Source of the DNA: Rikenellaceae bacterium UBA1749
Lineage (GTDB): Bacteria > Bacteroidota > Bacteroidia > Bacteroidales > Rikenellaceae
Direction of reading: 5' to 3'
DNA: 36,480 bases
Assembly: GCA_002315675.1 (NCBI GenBank)
Contig: DCHP01000111.1
Coordinates: 1 to 36,480 of the forward strand
The notes below the pieces were generated by a model that was not told the DNA's origin, did no database searches, and was given only the letters and a program-made list of their open reading frames with translations. The position numbers were made by a program, and so were the translations under genes. Positions 25,919-34,250 of the stretch are shown piece by piece. Each line of letters starts with the position of its first letter. Position 1 is the stretch's first letter.

Positions 25919-28900
25919 TTATTTGTATTCAGCCCAGGATCTTATTGAAAGACCTTCAGTCCCTATCTTGCATATTGCATATATGAAAGCACTTGCCAGG
26001 CGGGCGTTTGTAATAAGTGGAATGTTGTAGTCAATAGCGGTGCGCCTGATGGCGAAACCGTTTTCCAGTTCCCTTGCAGAGTTGTTTTTTGGAATGTTTA
26101 CTACAAGATCAACCTTATGCTCTTTAAGGCAATCCAGAACATTTGGTTCTTTATCCATATCCGGCCAGTACACTACTTCGGTTTCAATACCATTCATAGC
26201 AAGGAATCTTGCTGTGCCATCAGTTGCGTATATCTTGTATCCATTGCCTTTCAAAAGTTTTGCTGCGTCCAGCATTTCCACTTTTGAATATGAAGGACCC
26301 GAAGATATCAGGATTCCTTTTTCCTTTGATGGAATGTAATAACCTACGGATAACATACTCTTAAGCAAAGCTTCATAATAGTTGTCACCTATACAGGCAA
26401 CTTCACCGGTTGATGCCATGTCAACTCCAATAACCGGGTCTGCGTGAAGCAATCTTGCAAATGAAAACTGGGAACATTTGACCCCGACATAGTCTATGTC
26501 TGCAAATGTTTTGCCATAGGGTTCAACTTCCTTGCCCAGCATAATCTCCGTTGCCATTCCTATGAAATTGAATTTTGTAATTTTTGATACAAAAGGAAAA
26601 CTTCTTGATGCTCTTAAATTACATTCGATTACCCTCAGGTTATTGTCTTTGGCAAGGAACTGGATGTTGAATGGTCCTGAAATGTTCAGTGCTTCTGCAA
26701 TCTGTTTTGAGATTCTCTTGATTTTCCGGATAGTCTCGTAATATAGCTTCTGAGCTGGGAATACTACTGTCGCATCCCCTGAGTGAACACCTGCATATTC
26801 AATGTGTTCACTGATTGCATAGCATTTAATGATACCATTCTGGGCGACAGCATCAATTTCAACTTCTTTTGCTTTCTGTATGAATTCAGTTGCGACAACA
26901 GGATGTTCCTGACTGACAATAGCCGCATTCTTAAGTGAACTTTCAAGTTCATCTCTGTCTGATACCACTTTCATTGCAGCACCGGAAAGAACATATGAAG
27001 GCCTTATCATTATTGGAAGACCAACTTCGTCTGCAAAATTGTTGATATCTTCAATACTAGTCAGTTCCTTCCATCTTGGTTGGTCAATACCAAGTGAATC
27101 GCACATTTCTGAAAATTTCTGTCTGTCCTCAGCCATGTCAATTGATCTGGCTGAAGTTCCAAGAATGTTGATTCCGCATTTGTCAAGCGGAATGGCAAGG
27201 TTGTTTGGAATCTGTCCTCCAGTTGATATTATTACGCCCTTTGGCGATTCCATATCGCAGATGTCCAGCACTCTTTCAAGAGAAAGCTCGTCAAAGAACA
27301 ATCTATCGCAGACATCATAGTCTGTACTTACGGTTTCCGGATTGTAATTGATCATTACAGCTCTGTAACCCATTTCCTGTGTCTTCTTGACGGCAGTAAC
27401 TCCGCACCAGTCGAACTCTACGCTACTACCGATTCTGTATGCACCACTGCCAAGGACGATGACTGATTTGTCGTCCTTCTCAAACTTGATATCGTTTTCA
27501 TCTCCACTATATGTTAAGTACAGATAATTTGTCAAAGCGGGATACTCTCCGGCAAGAGTGTCTATCTGTTTGACACATGGAACAATATTGAGTTCTTTTC
27601 TCTTCCTTCTGACATCAAGATCCCTTGAATAGTCATTTAGGATGCAGTACGAAATCTGAGTGTCGGAAAATCCAAGACTTTTTGCCTCTTGCATCAGTTC
27701 AGGGGAAATTTCATTCAGATTGTTGACAGTGCTTAATCTTTCACCGCAATTGTGAATGTTCTCCAGACGATATAGGAACCATTTGTCAATCTTTGTTATG
27801 TCATGCAGCTGGTCAACTGTGTATCCAGCCTGAAATGCCTGTTCAACTGCAAGAATTCTCTTGTCACTTGGGTTATTCAATTCGAAATCAACATCAGGGA
27901 CCTTCATGCTGTTGCAGGCAAATCCTTCCATACCTTTGCCGACCATTCTCAAACCTTTTTGAATGGCTTCTTCGAATGTTTTGCCTATTGACATTACTTC
28001 TCCCACCGATTTCATGGAAGAACCGAGTATCTTTGAAACACCTTCAAATTTTCCAAGGTCCCAGCGCGGAATCTTACATACGACATAGTCTAGTGCCGGT
28101 TCAAAACATGCAGAGGTGCACTGTGTTACAGCATTTTTAATTTCATCAAGACCATATCCAAGGCCTAATTTGGCCGCAACAAATGCCAGCGGATACCCTG
28201 TAGCCTTCGAGGCAAGGGCAGATGAACGGCTTAGTCGTGCGTTGACTTCTATTACCCTATAGTCATCAGAATCAGGAGAAAGGGCAAACTGGACGTTACA
28301 TTCTCCGACAATTCCTACATGTCTGATAATCTTGATGGAAATCTGTCTTAGTCTATGATATTCGTGATCGCTTAATGTCTGTGAAGGTGCGACAACTATA
28401 CTTTCACCGGTGTGAATGCCAAGCGGGTCGAAATTTTCCATATTACATACAGTAATACAGTTGTCATATTTGTCCCTAACAACTTCGTATTCTATCTCTT
28501 TCCATCCTTTTAGGGATTCTTCAACCAGAATCTGTGGTGAATAGGCAAAGGCGGATGATGCAAGCTCAATAAGTTCATTGTCATTAGAACAGAATCCGGA
28601 TCCAAGGCCGCCTAACGTATATGCAGCACGGACGATAACAGGATATCCAATACTTTTAACAACATTTAAAGCTTCATCAATCGAATTTACAGCTACACTT
28701 TTAGGGGTTTTGACAGAAATTTTATGCATCATTGATGCAAATAGTTCTCTGTCCTCAGTATTGATGATCGCCTGAACAGGAGTCCCCAGTACTTTAACTC
28801 CATATTTTTCAAGAACTCCATTCTTGTAGAGTTCAACCCCACAGTTTAGAGCTGTCTGTCCGCCAAAAGCAAGAAGAATTGCATCCGGTCTTTCCTTAGC

Positions 28901-29116
28901 AATTACCTTTTCTACAAAAAATGGCGTAACAGGAAGAAAATAAGTTACGTCGGATATTCCTTCAGAAGTCTGAACCGTTGCAATATTGGGATTTATGAGA
29001 ATGGTGTACATGTTCTCCTCATGGAGAGCTTTTAGGGCTTGGGAACCTGAATAATCAAATTCTCCTGACTGACCGATTTTTAGTGCACCTGAACCTAATA
29101 CTAATATCTTTTGCAT
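25919..29116 (-). CDS. carB: Carbamoyl-phosphate synthase large chain
   Basis: This 1065-residue subunit makes carbamoyl phosphate from bicarbonate, ATP and ammonia delivered by CarA, feeding pyrimidine and arginine synthesis. The two homologous ATP-grasp halves are visible: VLGSGALKIGQSGEFDYSG at the start and VLGSGAYRIGSSVEFDWCG at about residue 560. The C-terminal MGS-like allosteric domain (about 930-1065) is present, beginning near GILISSGPSYSKVEMLDAAK. The length is normal. The carA stop is 6 bases upstream, so the two are translationally close and cotranscribed. Confidence 0.98.
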   Translation of the reverse strand: MQKILVLGSGALKIGQSGEFDYSGSQALKALHEENMYTILINPNIATVQTSEGISDVTYFLPVTPFFVEKVIAKERPDAILLAFGGQTALNCGVELYKNGVLEKYGVKVLGTPVQAIINTEDRELFASMMHKISVKTPKSVAVNSIDEALNVVKSIGYPVIVRAAYTLGGLGSGFCSNDNELIELASSAFAYSPQILVEESLKGWKEIEYEVVRDKYDNCITVCNMENFDPLGIHTGESIVVAPSQTLSDHEYHRLRQISIKIIRHVGIVGECNVQFALSPDSDDYRVIEVNARLSRSSALASKATGYPLAFVAAKLGLGYGLDEIKNAVTQCTSACFEPALDYVVCKIPRWDLGKFEGVSKILGSSMKSVGEVMSIGKTFEEAIQKGLRMVGKGMEGFACNSMKVPDVDFELNNPSDKRILAVEQAFQAGYTVDQLHDITKIDKWFLYRLENIHNCGERLSTVNNLNEISPELMQEAKSLGFSDTQISYCILNDYSRDLDVRRKRKELNIVPCVKQIDTLAGEYPALTNYLYLTYSGDENDIKFEKDDKSVIVLGSGAYRIGSSVEFDWCGVTAVKKTQEMGYRAVMINYNPETVSTDYDVCDRLFFDELSLERVLDICDMESPKGVIISTGGQIPNNLAIPLDKCGINILGTSARSIDMAEDRQKFSEMCDSLGIDQPRWKELTSIEDINNFADEVGLPIMIRPSYVLSGAAMKVVSDRDELESSLKNAAIVSQEHPVVATEFIQKAKEVEIDAVAQNGIIKCYAISEHIEYAGVHSGDATVVFPAQKLYYETIRKIKRISKQIAEALNISGPFNIQFLAKDNNLRVIECNLRASRSFPFVSKITKFNFIGMATEIMLGKEVEPYGKTFADIDYVGVKCSQFSFARLLHADPVIGVDMASTGEVACIGDNYYEALLKSMLSVGYYIPSKEKGILISSGPSYSKVEMLDAAKLLKGNGYKIYATDGTARFLAMNGIETEVVYWPDMDKEPNVLDCLKEHKVDLVVNIPKNNSARELENGFAIRRTAIDYNIPLITNARLASAFIYAICKIGTEGLSIRSWAEYK

Positions 29117-29122
29117 AGCTTA

Positions 29123-30187
29123 TTATTTGGACATGTTTTTTACGAATTCTGCGAATAGCGACTCTGTGTCTACAGGGCCACTTGATGCTTCCGGATGAAA
29201 CTGGGCGGCAAAGAAAGGCTTGCTAATATGTCTGATGCCTTCGTTTGTCCCGTCATTGAGGTTTATGAACATGGCTTCCCAATCTGCAGGGAGAGTTTTT
29301 TCGTCAATTGCAAATCCATGGTTCTGAGAAGTAATATAGCATTTGTGGGATCCTGGAATTTTAACTGGCTGATTATGACCTCTATGACCATATTTCAACT
29401 TGTATGTTTTAGCGCCGGCAGCCAGTGCCATAATCTGATTTCCAAGACAAATGCCCATAATAGGGCGATTCCCTTTTAGGGCTTCACGTACATGATCAAT
29501 AGTAGCAGTACACATTGCAGGGTCTCCCGGACCATTTGAAATGAAAAGTCCGTCGTAATCCTCATTTGAGAAATCATAGTCCCATGGGACTCTCTTTATG
29601 GTAACATCATGCTTGAGAAGGCAACGCAATATGTTGTTCTTCATCCCGCAATCAACCATCAGGACTTTGTATTTTCCATTGCCATATGTAATGACTTCCT
29701 TTGTGGAAACCTGAGAAACCAGGTTGTCTTTGTCTGGATTGTAGAATGGAATATCATTGTCATCAAAAAGAACTTTTCCCAGCATTGACCCGCAATCTCT
29801 GAGCTTTTTGGTCAATGCCCTGGTGTCTATTCCGTATAGTCCAGGTACTTCCCATTTCTTTAACCATGAACCAAGACTTCTCTCAGAATCCCAGTGACTG
29901 TATCTGTCAGAGTAATTAGATATTACTAACGCAGAACAATGTATCCTGTCGGATTCATAGAAACGGGAAACTCCATCAATTACTTCATCGCTTGGAACTC
30001 CGTAATTTCCTATCATCGGGTATGTCGGAACAAGAATCTGTCCTTTGTATGATGGATCTGTAAGACTTTCGGGGTATCCGGTCATTGCAGTATAGAATAC
30101 CATTTCACCGGAAACCGATTTTTCATATCCGAATGAGTATCCTACGAATTCACTTCCGTCTGCCAGTTTAAGAATAGCTTTTCTCAT
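29123..30187 (-). CDS. carA: Carbamoyl-phosphate synthase small chain
   Basis: This 354-residue glutaminase subunit supplies ammonia to CarB. The class I amidotransferase site is complete: nucleophile C247 in GICLGNQIMALAAG, and H331 and E333 in AAQFHPEASSGP, with the HRGHNQPV strand between. The N-terminal CPSase domain begins KAILKLADGSEFVGYSFG. The ATG at 30187 overlaps the TGA of a 28-codon upstream ORF in the form ATGA. A 300-base leader with a U9 terminator lies upstream, so expression may be attenuated (see 30301-30339). It leads carAB-guaA-purA. Confidence 0.98.
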   Translation of the reverse strand: MRKAILKLADGSEFVGYSFGYEKSVSGEMVFYTAMTGYPESLTDPSYKGQILVPTYPMIGNYGVPSDEVIDGVSRFYESDRIHCSALVISNYSDRYSHWDSERSLGSWLKKWEVPGLYGIDTRALTKKLRDCGSMLGKVLFDDNDIPFYNPDKDNLVSQVSTKEVITYGNGKYKVLMVDCGMKNNILRCLLKHDVTIKRVPWDYDFSNEDYDGLFISNGPGDPAMCTATIDHVREALKGNRPIMGICLGNQIMALAAGAKTYKLKYGHRGHNQPVKIPGSHKCYITSQNHGFAIDEKTLPADWEAMFINLNDGTNEGIRHISKPFFAAQFHPEASSGPVDTESLFAEFVKNMSK

Positions 30188-30270
30188 TTTGTTGATGAAT
30201 TCTGTTTGATATAGGAATAAAGACCGGTAACCTTGGAAAGGTTCACGTTATCTATGTGATTCATCTTCAT
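30184..30270 (-). CDS. 28-codon ORF overlapping the carA start (leader or coupling peptide)
   Basis: The ORF starts ATG AAG ATG AAT and ends in AAA TGA, where the TGA overlaps the carA ATG as ATGA. This is the classical arrangement for translational coupling. It begins 31 bases after the U-tract of the leader terminator. The peptide has no hydrophobic segment and no biased run of arginine or any other single amino acid. It may be a chance ORF, and its coding status needs translation data. Confidence 0.3.
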   Translation of the reverse strand: MKMNHIDNVNLSKVTGLYSYIKQNSSTK

Positions 30271-30300
30271 TCCGTGTATTGATTTATGATTCTTTATTCG

Positions 30301-30339
30301 CAAAAAAAAAGACCAGTTTATAATAAACCAGCCTCTTTT
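30301..30339 (-). terminator. U9 intrinsic terminator in the carAB leader
   Basis: On the minus strand GGCTGGTTTA (30333-30324), loop TTA, then TAAACTGGTC (30320-30311) pair fully over 10 bp with three G-U pairs, followed by nine T. The stem can extend by A-U pairs into the U-tract. It lies 175 bases after the purB stop and 114 before carA. With no -7 box seen between it and carA, it is either the attenuator of carAB or the purCB terminator with readthrough. Confidence 0.75.
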
Positions 30340-30368
30340 CTTATTTGTATATAAAGTAAAAAAATACT

Positions 30369-30470
30369 CTACTGTTTCGAAGTGGCTGATGAAACAGGAA
30401 ACAATAACAAACTCTTCGAATTGTAAATCCGAGAGTCTGGCTGTAAACTTATTTTCCTGTTAGTAATCAT
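30369..30470 (-). CDS. 33-codon leader ORF upstream of carA
   Basis: The ORF begins MITNRKIS and ends SSATSKQ, 23 bases after the -7 box of the carAB leader and about 30 bases before the terminator stem. It contains only two Arg codons, so a simple arginine leader is not supported. A U-rich stretch (TTG TTA TTG TTT) in its second half and a T7 run just after its stop recall UTP-sensitive pyrimidine leaders, but the geometry is not a clean match. Coding status is uncertain. Confidence 0.3.
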   Translation of the reverse strand: MITNRKISLQPDSRIYNSKSLLLFPVSSATSKQ

Positions 30471-30492
30471 TTTGTCTTCTTTATTTCGGGCA

Positions 30493-30500
30493 CAAAGGTA
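30493..30500 (-). promoter_or_regulatory. -7 promoter box of the carAB leader
   Basis: Minus-strand TACCTTTG is a perfect TAnnTTTG element lying just after the purB stop codon. The nearest upstream TTG gives a 24-base spacer, longer than the usual 19-21. It is the only perfect box between purB and carA. Confidence 0.55.
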
Positions 30501-30513
30501 TGAATATTTTTCA

Positions 30514-31809
30514 TTATTTTATTCCAACCCGACTGAAAATTTCGTCAACATATTTGAAATAGTATTCCAGGGTAAAGCAGGAGTCAAGTTCTTCTGAAGA
30601 TATTGTCCCCATGACTTTTGCATTGTCCCTAAGTAGTGTCTGATAGTCCAGTCCTTCGGTCCATGCTTTCATTGCGACAGGCTGTACGGTATCATATGCT
30701 TCTTCTCTTGAAAGACCCTTGCCGATAAGCATATTCATTACCCTTTGTGCAAATATTACACCTTTAGTTCTGTATATATTTGCTATCATGTTATCAGGGT
30801 ATACAGTAAGATTTTCAAGTATGCCTTTGAATCTGCATAGCATATAGTCCAGAAGCTCAGTTGCATCTGGAAGTATTATCCGTTCAGTGGAAGAATGTGA
30901 AATGTCCCTTTCATGCCATAAAGCTACATTTTCACATGATGCTGCCATGTAACCACGCATAACCCTTGCACATCCGCATATGTTTTCGCTGCTGATCGGG
31001 TTTCTCTTGTGAGGCATTGCACTTGAACCTTTCTGACCAGCTCTGAATGCTTCTTCTGCTTCCCTAACTTCCGTTCTTTGAAGGTTTCTGATTTCAAAAG
31101 CCATCTGTTCAAGTGTAGAGGCGATTACTGCCAATGTTGCAATATAATATGCATGACGGTCTCTTTGAAGTACCTGAGTTGAAATATTTGCAGATTCTAT
31201 ACCCAGCTTTCCGCAGACATAGTCCTGTATAAACGGAGGTATGTTTGCGAAATTTCCGACAGCACCACTCATTTTACCTGCTTCAACTCCTCTTGCTGCA
31301 ATTTTGAAACGTTCAATATTACGTTTCATCTCTTCATACCATAAAGCCCACTTAAGTCCGAAAGAGGTAATGTCGGCATGGATACCATGTGTTCTACCTA
31401 TACAAGGGGTGTTTTTAAACTCCTTGGCTCTTTTTTTCAGGACGGATAGGAATTCTTCAAGATCTTTAAGAAGGATTGCATCTGCCTGCTTGATAAGGTG
31501 CCCGTTTGCGGTATCAACAACATCAGTGGAAGTCAATCCAAAGTGAACCCATTTACGTTCATCGCCAAGACTTTCACTTACGGCTCTTGTGAATGCTACC
31601 ACGTCATGGCGGGTAATTTCCTCTATTTCCTTGATTCTGTCTACATTGAATGTAGCTTTTTCTCTAATCTTGTCTACATCTTCCTTTGGAATTGCGCCAA
31701 GTTCGCTCCATGCTTCGCAGGATAGGATTTCGACTTTCAGGTATGCATTGAACTTGTTTTCCTCAGTCCAGACATCCCTCATTACTTTTCTTGAATAACG
31801 TTCTATCAT
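30514..31809 (-). CDS. purB: Adenylosuccinate lyase
   Basis: This 431-residue enzyme removes fumarate from SAICAR and from adenylosuccinate, acting in both the IMP pathway and the AMP branch. The signature loop GSSAMPHKRNP with the catalytic serine is present, together with GRTHGIHADITSFGLKWA and HFGLTSTDVVDTA. The start is the ATG at 31809 (MIERYSRKVMRDVW, the family N-terminus). An in-frame TTG at 31854 would add 15 residues and overlap purC by 44 bases, so it is rejected. Only one base separates it from the purC stop codon, so the two are tightly coupled. Confidence 0.97.
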   Translation of the reverse strand: MIERYSRKVMRDVWTEENKFNAYLKVEILSCEAWSELGAIPKEDVDKIREKATFNVDRIKEIEEITRHDVVAFTRAVSESLGDERKWVHFGLTSTDVVDTANGHLIKQADAILLKDLEEFLSVLKKRAKEFKNTPCIGRTHGIHADITSFGLKWALWYEEMKRNIERFKIAARGVEAGKMSGAVGNFANIPPFIQDYVCGKLGIESANISTQVLQRDRHAYYIATLAVIASTLEQMAFEIRNLQRTEVREAEEAFRAGQKGSSAMPHKRNPISSENICGCARVMRGYMAASCENVALWHERDISHSSTERIILPDATELLDYMLCRFKGILENLTVYPDNMIANIYRTKGVIFAQRVMNMLIGKGLSREEAYDTVQPVAMKAWTEGLDYQTLLRDNAKVMGTISSEELDSCFTLEYYFKYVDEIFSRVGIK

Positions 31810-31810
31810 A

Positions 31811-32761
31811 TTAAAAGTTTTGTTCTTTAAGGAATGAATTAATATTGTTCTCAATTCTGGCTAAAACATTGTTGCAACTTGTGAAACTGAACTTTTCGCC
31901 AGTAATATGTTCGTACAGTTCAACATATCTGTTGGTGATGTCTGATACTACTTCAGGAGTCATGTCTGGGATGGTCTGTCTGTCCTGTCCCTGGAAACCA
32001 TTTGCCATTAGCCATTCGCGGACAAATTCCTTGGAAAGTTGTTTCTGTCTTTCCCCTCGTGCCATCTTTTCCTTGTAACCTTCTGAATAGAAATATCTTG
32101 AAGAGTCCGGTGTATGTATTTCATCCATCAGTATAATCTTACCATTTCTTTTGCCGAACTCATATTTCGTGTCAACAAGTATCAACCCCTTTTCAGCTGC
32201 CATTTCGCTGCCTCTCTGGAAGAGGGCCCTTGCGATTCTTGAAATCTCGTCAAAATCTTCTGCAGAAACAATTCCTTCTGAAATTAGTTCTTCACGTGAC
32301 ATATCGAGGTCATGTCCTTCCATGGCTTTGCCAGTAGGGGTTATAATAGGTTCAGGGAATTTCTGATTCTCAACCATTCCATCTGGCATAGGCACTCCGC
32401 AAATAGTACGTTTGCCTTCTGCATATTCTCTCCACGCATGTCCAGAAAGATAACCTCTGATTACCATTTCAAATCTGTAAGGTTCGCATTTGTAGCCGAC
32501 AGTGACCATAGGGTCAATTGCTGCGATTTTCCAGTTTGGGACAATATCTGTTGTGGCATCCAGGAATTTGGATGCAATCTGGTTAAGGACCTGTCCCTTG
32601 TATGGAATGCCTTTTGGTAAAATTCTGTCAAATGCTGAGATTCTGTCTGTTGCAATCATTACAAGGTAATCATTTCCGATACTGTATACATCGCGTACCT
32701 TGCCTGTGTACTTTGATTTCTGATTTGGGAAATTGAAATCAGTGCTAATAATAGCTTCCAT
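31811..32761 (-). CDS. purC: SAICAR synthetase
   Basis: This 316-residue phosphoribosylaminoimidazole-succinocarboxamide synthase condenses CAIR with aspartate using ATP, the step before PurB. The family blocks are KYTGKVRDVYSIGNDYLVMIATDRISAFD at the N-terminus, the invariant IRGYLSGHAWREY, LILVDTKYEFG and ILMDEIHTPDSSRYF. It is the longer form (about 300 residues, like the yeast enzyme), not the 237-residue E. coli type. It is the first gene of purC-purB. A near-consensus -7 box (TAATTTCG, 32789-32782) and a 12-base palindrome TTTCAGCTGAAA (32795-32806) lie upstream. Confidence 0.97.
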   Translation of the reverse strand: MEAIISTDFNFPNQKSKYTGKVRDVYSIGNDYLVMIATDRISAFDRILPKGIPYKGQVLNQIASKFLDATTDIVPNWKIAAIDPMVTVGYKCEPYRFEMVIRGYLSGHAWREYAEGKRTICGVPMPDGMVENQKFPEPIITPTGKAMEGHDLDMSREELISEGIVSAEDFDEISRIARALFQRGSEMAAEKGLILVDTKYEFGKRNGKIILMDEIHTPDSSRYFYSEGYKEKMARGERQKQLSKEFVREWLMANGFQGQDRQTIPDMTPEVVSDITNRYVELYEHITGEKFSFTSCNNVLARIENNINSFLKEQNF

Positions 32762-32794
32762 ATACTTTTAGAATTTTGCTGCGAAATTATATCA

Positions 32795-32806
32795 TTTCAG
32801 CTGAAA
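32795..32806. promoter_or_regulatory. Palindrome upstream of purC, operator candidate
   Basis: TTTCAGCTGAAA is a perfect 12-base palindrome just upstream of a near-consensus -7 box (32782-32789) for purC. It does not resemble the E. coli PurR site. With one occurrence and AT-rich surroundings it could be chance. Confidence 0.25.
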
Positions 32807-32869
32807 ACGAATATTTTTTTATATTTTTATAATGAAAGAGCCCTCCGGAAAAAGTCCAGATATTGGGGA

Positions 32870-32933
32870 ACACACCCATTGCAAAAGGCATGTATTAGTG
32901 GTAGAAACGACAAAACATATTTTCCAGAGGTTC
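32870..32933 (+). repeat. Degenerate intergenic repeat, copy 2
   Basis: This copy aligns with 8319-8389 by eye, in the same orientation. It keeps CAC...CCCAT, AGGCATGTATTAGTGGTA, an A-rich block ending ACATATTTT, and AGAGGTTCAT. It lies between purC (minus) and a small membrane protein gene (plus) and lacks the C9 run of the first copy. One reading frame has similar amino acids in both copies over about 12 codons (ACxSGxNxKTYF), which could mean a shared gene fragment. Confidence 0.55.
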
Positions 32934-33015
32934 ATGAAATAATTCGTTAAAGACAGATTACTACTACCTCAGGTTCATTGTCCGTATTATCTTTTATCTT
33001 GCTTTTAAATCAGAT

Positions 33016-33267
33016 ATGGACAACAATTTTAGGACAATATTGTTATTCATCCTATTTTCTATTTTAGTGCTTCTGTTTGCCAACGGGATGATATATGAAA
33101 TAGGAATATGTGTCACGACAGGGATGGTTTTCGGCTGTCCTATATTTGGCGCAGTATTGGGCCGAAGTCAGGTTAATGGATTGAATGGAAAAGGTAAAAT
33201 TATGCTGTGGATATTTTCCGTTATCCTTTTGACTGAAATAATCATCAGTTTCCTTCTAATATGTTAA
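33016..33267 (+). CDS. Small two-helix membrane protein, unknown function
   Basis: I do not recognise this 83-residue protein. It has two hydrophobic segments: about residues 7-35 and about 61-82 (IMLWIFSVILLTEIIISFLLI). Between them is a Gly-rich loop with FGCPIFGAVLGRS and GLNGKGK. The first segment could be a signal anchor. The gene is alone on the plus strand between purC and an SPFH gene, and ends 11 bases before a very strong terminator, which supports its being transcribed. Only weak promoter matches (TATCTTTT, 32988-32995) were seen. Confidence 0.65.
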   Translation: MDNNFRTILLFILFSILVLLFANGMIYEIGICVTTGMVFGCPIFGAVLGRSQVNGLNGKGKIMLWIFSVILLTEIIISFLLIC

Positions 33268-33277
33268 TCGATATAGG

Positions 33278-33333
33278 GACAACAATAGGAGTAGGAAGGC
33301 ACATTCCTTCCTACTCCTATTGTTGTCATTTTT
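33278..33333 (+). terminator. Perfect 22-bp terminator hairpin
   Basis: Positions 33278-33299 and 33306-33327 are perfectly complementary over 22 bp with a 6-base loop (CACATT), followed by ATTTTT. The stem core is GGAGTAGGAAGG / CCTTCCTACTCC. It follows the small membrane protein gene by 10 bases. The minus strand lacks a U-tract, so it mainly stops plus-strand transcription, although it also lies just past the SPFH gene stop. Confidence 0.88.
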
Positions 33334-33342
33334 AAAAAAAGC

Positions 33343-34182
33343 CTATTTGCTTATATCAATGAATGGTAATGCCCCTCCTCCGGAATAGGTAGGCAACTGT
33401 CCATTCCACTTTTCTATGGCATCCTGTTTAACTAAAAGTTCATTAAGTGATGCTGCTACTGTCCTGTTGTAGTACGCTTCTCCGTCAGCTTTTATCTTCA
33501 AAGCCTTTGCTTCACCTTCTGCTTGTGCAATTGCAATTTTTGCGTTGGCTTCTGCCTGCTTAACCAGGTTCTCTGCCTTGAGTGATTCCTGGATTGCCTG
33601 GTTCTTTGCTTCAATTGCTGCTGACAATGATTCAGGAGGTGTTATCTGTGATGTGAATTCAGTTACGATAAAACCTTCATCGCCAAGCGATTTGTCAAGC
33701 ATGCATCTAACTTCAAATTCGAATTTTGCCCTGCTTGCCATAAGCTCGTCAGATGTGTAGTTGTTGGCGGTTATTCTGTATGCATCGTATACGCATGTTC
33801 TCATATATCCATATTCGATGTCCTTCAAAGGTCTACGATATTTGGAAAACACATCGCTTGCCTTGTCACGGTTCAATTGATAAGCCAGTACAGGATCCAT
33901 GGTAAATACTGCAGCATCCCTTGTCGTAACATTGAAAGGATCGTAGTCTACTCTCTGGATGAAAACAGGATATTTGTAGACAGACGTTGTAATAGGGTTA
34001 TAGAATGTAAAACCCGTAACAGGAGTCGTTACCAGTTTGCCTTGATCCGAAACTGAAAATTTCTTGAATTTGATACCTACTTCTGAATTGTCAACGATAG
34101 TACAACAATTCAGGAAAAAAAGCAGAAGTACAAATAAACATGCGATAGCTGTACATATTCGCTTTATAACCAATGGATTCAT
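33343..34182 (-). CDS. SPFH/prohibitin-domain membrane protein
   Basis: This 279-residue protein has an N-terminal membrane anchor (about residues 6-25) followed by an SPFH (band 7/prohibitin) domain from EVGIKFKKF to about residue 180. After that comes an Ala/Glu-rich helical coiled coil with QAEANAKIAIAQAEGEAKALKIKADGEA, typical of prohibitins and HflK/C, and a short C-terminus ending GGALPFIDISK. Such proteins form large cage-like rings at the membrane and influence proteases such as FtsH. The exact role here is unknown. The ATG at 34182 is chosen over an in-frame TTG at 34212. It lies 68 bases after the GH3 gene on the same strand. Confidence 0.85.
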   Translation of the reverse strand: MNPLVIKRICTAIACLFVLLLFFLNCCTIVDNSEVGIKFKKFSVSDQGKLVTTPVTGFTFYNPITTSVYKYPVFIQRVDYDPFNVTTRDAAVFTMDPVLAYQLNRDKASDVFSKYRRPLKDIEYGYMRTCVYDAYRITANNYTSDELMASRAKFEFEVRCMLDKSLGDEGFIVTEFTSQITPPESLSAAIEAKNQAIQESLKAENLVKQAEANAKIAIAQAEGEAKALKIKADGEAYYNRTVAASLNELLVKQDAIEKWNGQLPTYSGGGALPFIDISK

Positions 34183-34250
34183 TTTGTTAATTCGTTGAAG
34201 TTTGCCATTCAAATTGTTTACCCATTCGCTTGGGAAGTAGAAAACAGTTT

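Larger units (their letters stand above)
30188..30513 (-). promoter_or_regulatory. Leader region of carAB
   Basis: These 326 bases between purB and carA hold, in minus-strand order, a perfect -7 box (30500-30493), a 33-codon ORF (30470-30369), a set of overlapping hairpins, a terminator with nine U (30339-30301) and a 28-codon ORF joined to carA. TTCGAAG (30420-30414) can pair either upstream (ACTCT/AGAGT with a bulged CG extension) or downstream with CTTCGAA. ATCAGCC (30391-30385) can pair with the 5' arm GGCTGGT of the terminator. This is consistent with attenuation, but the signal is not evident. Confidence 0.5.
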
